Source: Hyphomicrobiaceae bacterium (lineage in GTDB: Bacteria > Pseudomonadota > Alphaproteobacteria > Rhizobiales > Hyphomicrobiaceae). Taken from it: a DNA stretch of 5,399 nucleotides. Positions 5,361-5,399 of this stretch are shown here, one piece after another. The position numbers and the translations under genes are program-made. The DNA is taken from the NCBI GenBank assembly GCA_020442225.1, contig JAGRKR010000769.1, positions 1 through 5,399 on the forward strand. The letters run 5' to 3'. Numbering within the stretch: position 1 is the first letter of the stretch; each line of letters begins with the position of its first letter. The notes beneath the pieces were generated by a model. That model ran no database searches. It was not told the DNA's origin and worked only from the letters and a program-made list of their open reading frames with translations.

Positions 5361-5399
5361 TCAGGCGTTGCGCAGAAGTCCCTCGAGCCGTTCGGACAG
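5361..5399 (-). CDS. Possible C-terminal end of an upstream gene (partial)
   Basis: Thirteen codons open to the window edge encode LSERLEGLLRNA followed by TGA. The leucine/arginine-rich, amphipathic ending looks like a real protein C terminus, and the orientation matches the operon. Twelve residues are too few to name a family. An open frame on the plus strand from an ATG at 5328 (starting MGVAAGDRAT) also reaches the edge but lacks a ribosome binding site. Confidence 0.35.
   Translation of the reverse strand: MSERLEGLLRNA

Noticed and set aside
1..5399. CRISPR array, tRNA/rRNA genes, insertion sequence or attachment site
   Set aside because: No regularly spaced repeats, no tRNA- or rRNA-like sequence, no transposase or terminal inverted repeats could be seen on either strand.

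Overview
The window is a GC-rich (roughly 65 percent by eye), tightly packed stretch in which every supported gene lies on the minus strand. Codon choice, short gene spacing, GGGAGGA-type ribosome binding sites, TTG and GTG starts, and a carbohydrate-type ABC transporter next to an enolase-superfamily enzyme fit an alphaproteobacterium, most likely of the Hyphomicrobiales (Rhizobium/Mesorhizobium/Bosea-like). The genus cannot be named from this sequence alone.

Read in the direction of transcription (right to left): a possible 3' end of an upstream gene (5361-5399); an intergenic region of about 295 bases (5066-5360) with stem-loops and repeats, and close to the next gene a cluster of GTAG/CTAC palindromes; a mandelate racemase-type enolase-superfamily enzyme (3950-5065, TTG start); a HexR-like RpiR/SIS-domain regulator (3051-3965, TTG start, overlapping the enzyme gene by 16 bases); a periplasmic solute-binding protein (1741-3018); a PLP-dependent enzyme of the D-cysteine desulfhydrase/ACC deaminase fold (693-1736); and the first inner-membrane permease of the transporter (1-696), which runs off the left edge. 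Gaps within the operon are +32, +4 or negative, so one polycistronic transcript is likely.

The probable logic is a substrate-specific uptake and catabolic operon. The solute-binding protein and permease (MalE/MalF-like) import a compound, the enolase-superfamily enzyme and PLP enzyme act on it or its breakdown products, and the RpiR regulator senses a phosphorylated sugar or sugar-acid intermediate and controls the promoter. The combination hints at a sugar acid or an amino-substituted sugar acid, but the substrate is not shown by the sequence.

Two points stand out. First, the permease reading frame is cut by an in-frame TGA exactly where the family normally has Trp in the cytoplasmic EAA loop; beyond it the same frame continues with clear permease sequence to the edge, so this copy is a pseudogene, a recent nonsense allele or a sequence error. 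Second, the region just upstream of the first gene holds a near-perfect match to the known HexR operator pattern (TGTARTT-N-AAYTACA-like) plus a second, weaker palindrome about five helical turns away, agreeing with the HexR-like regulator encoded in the operon.
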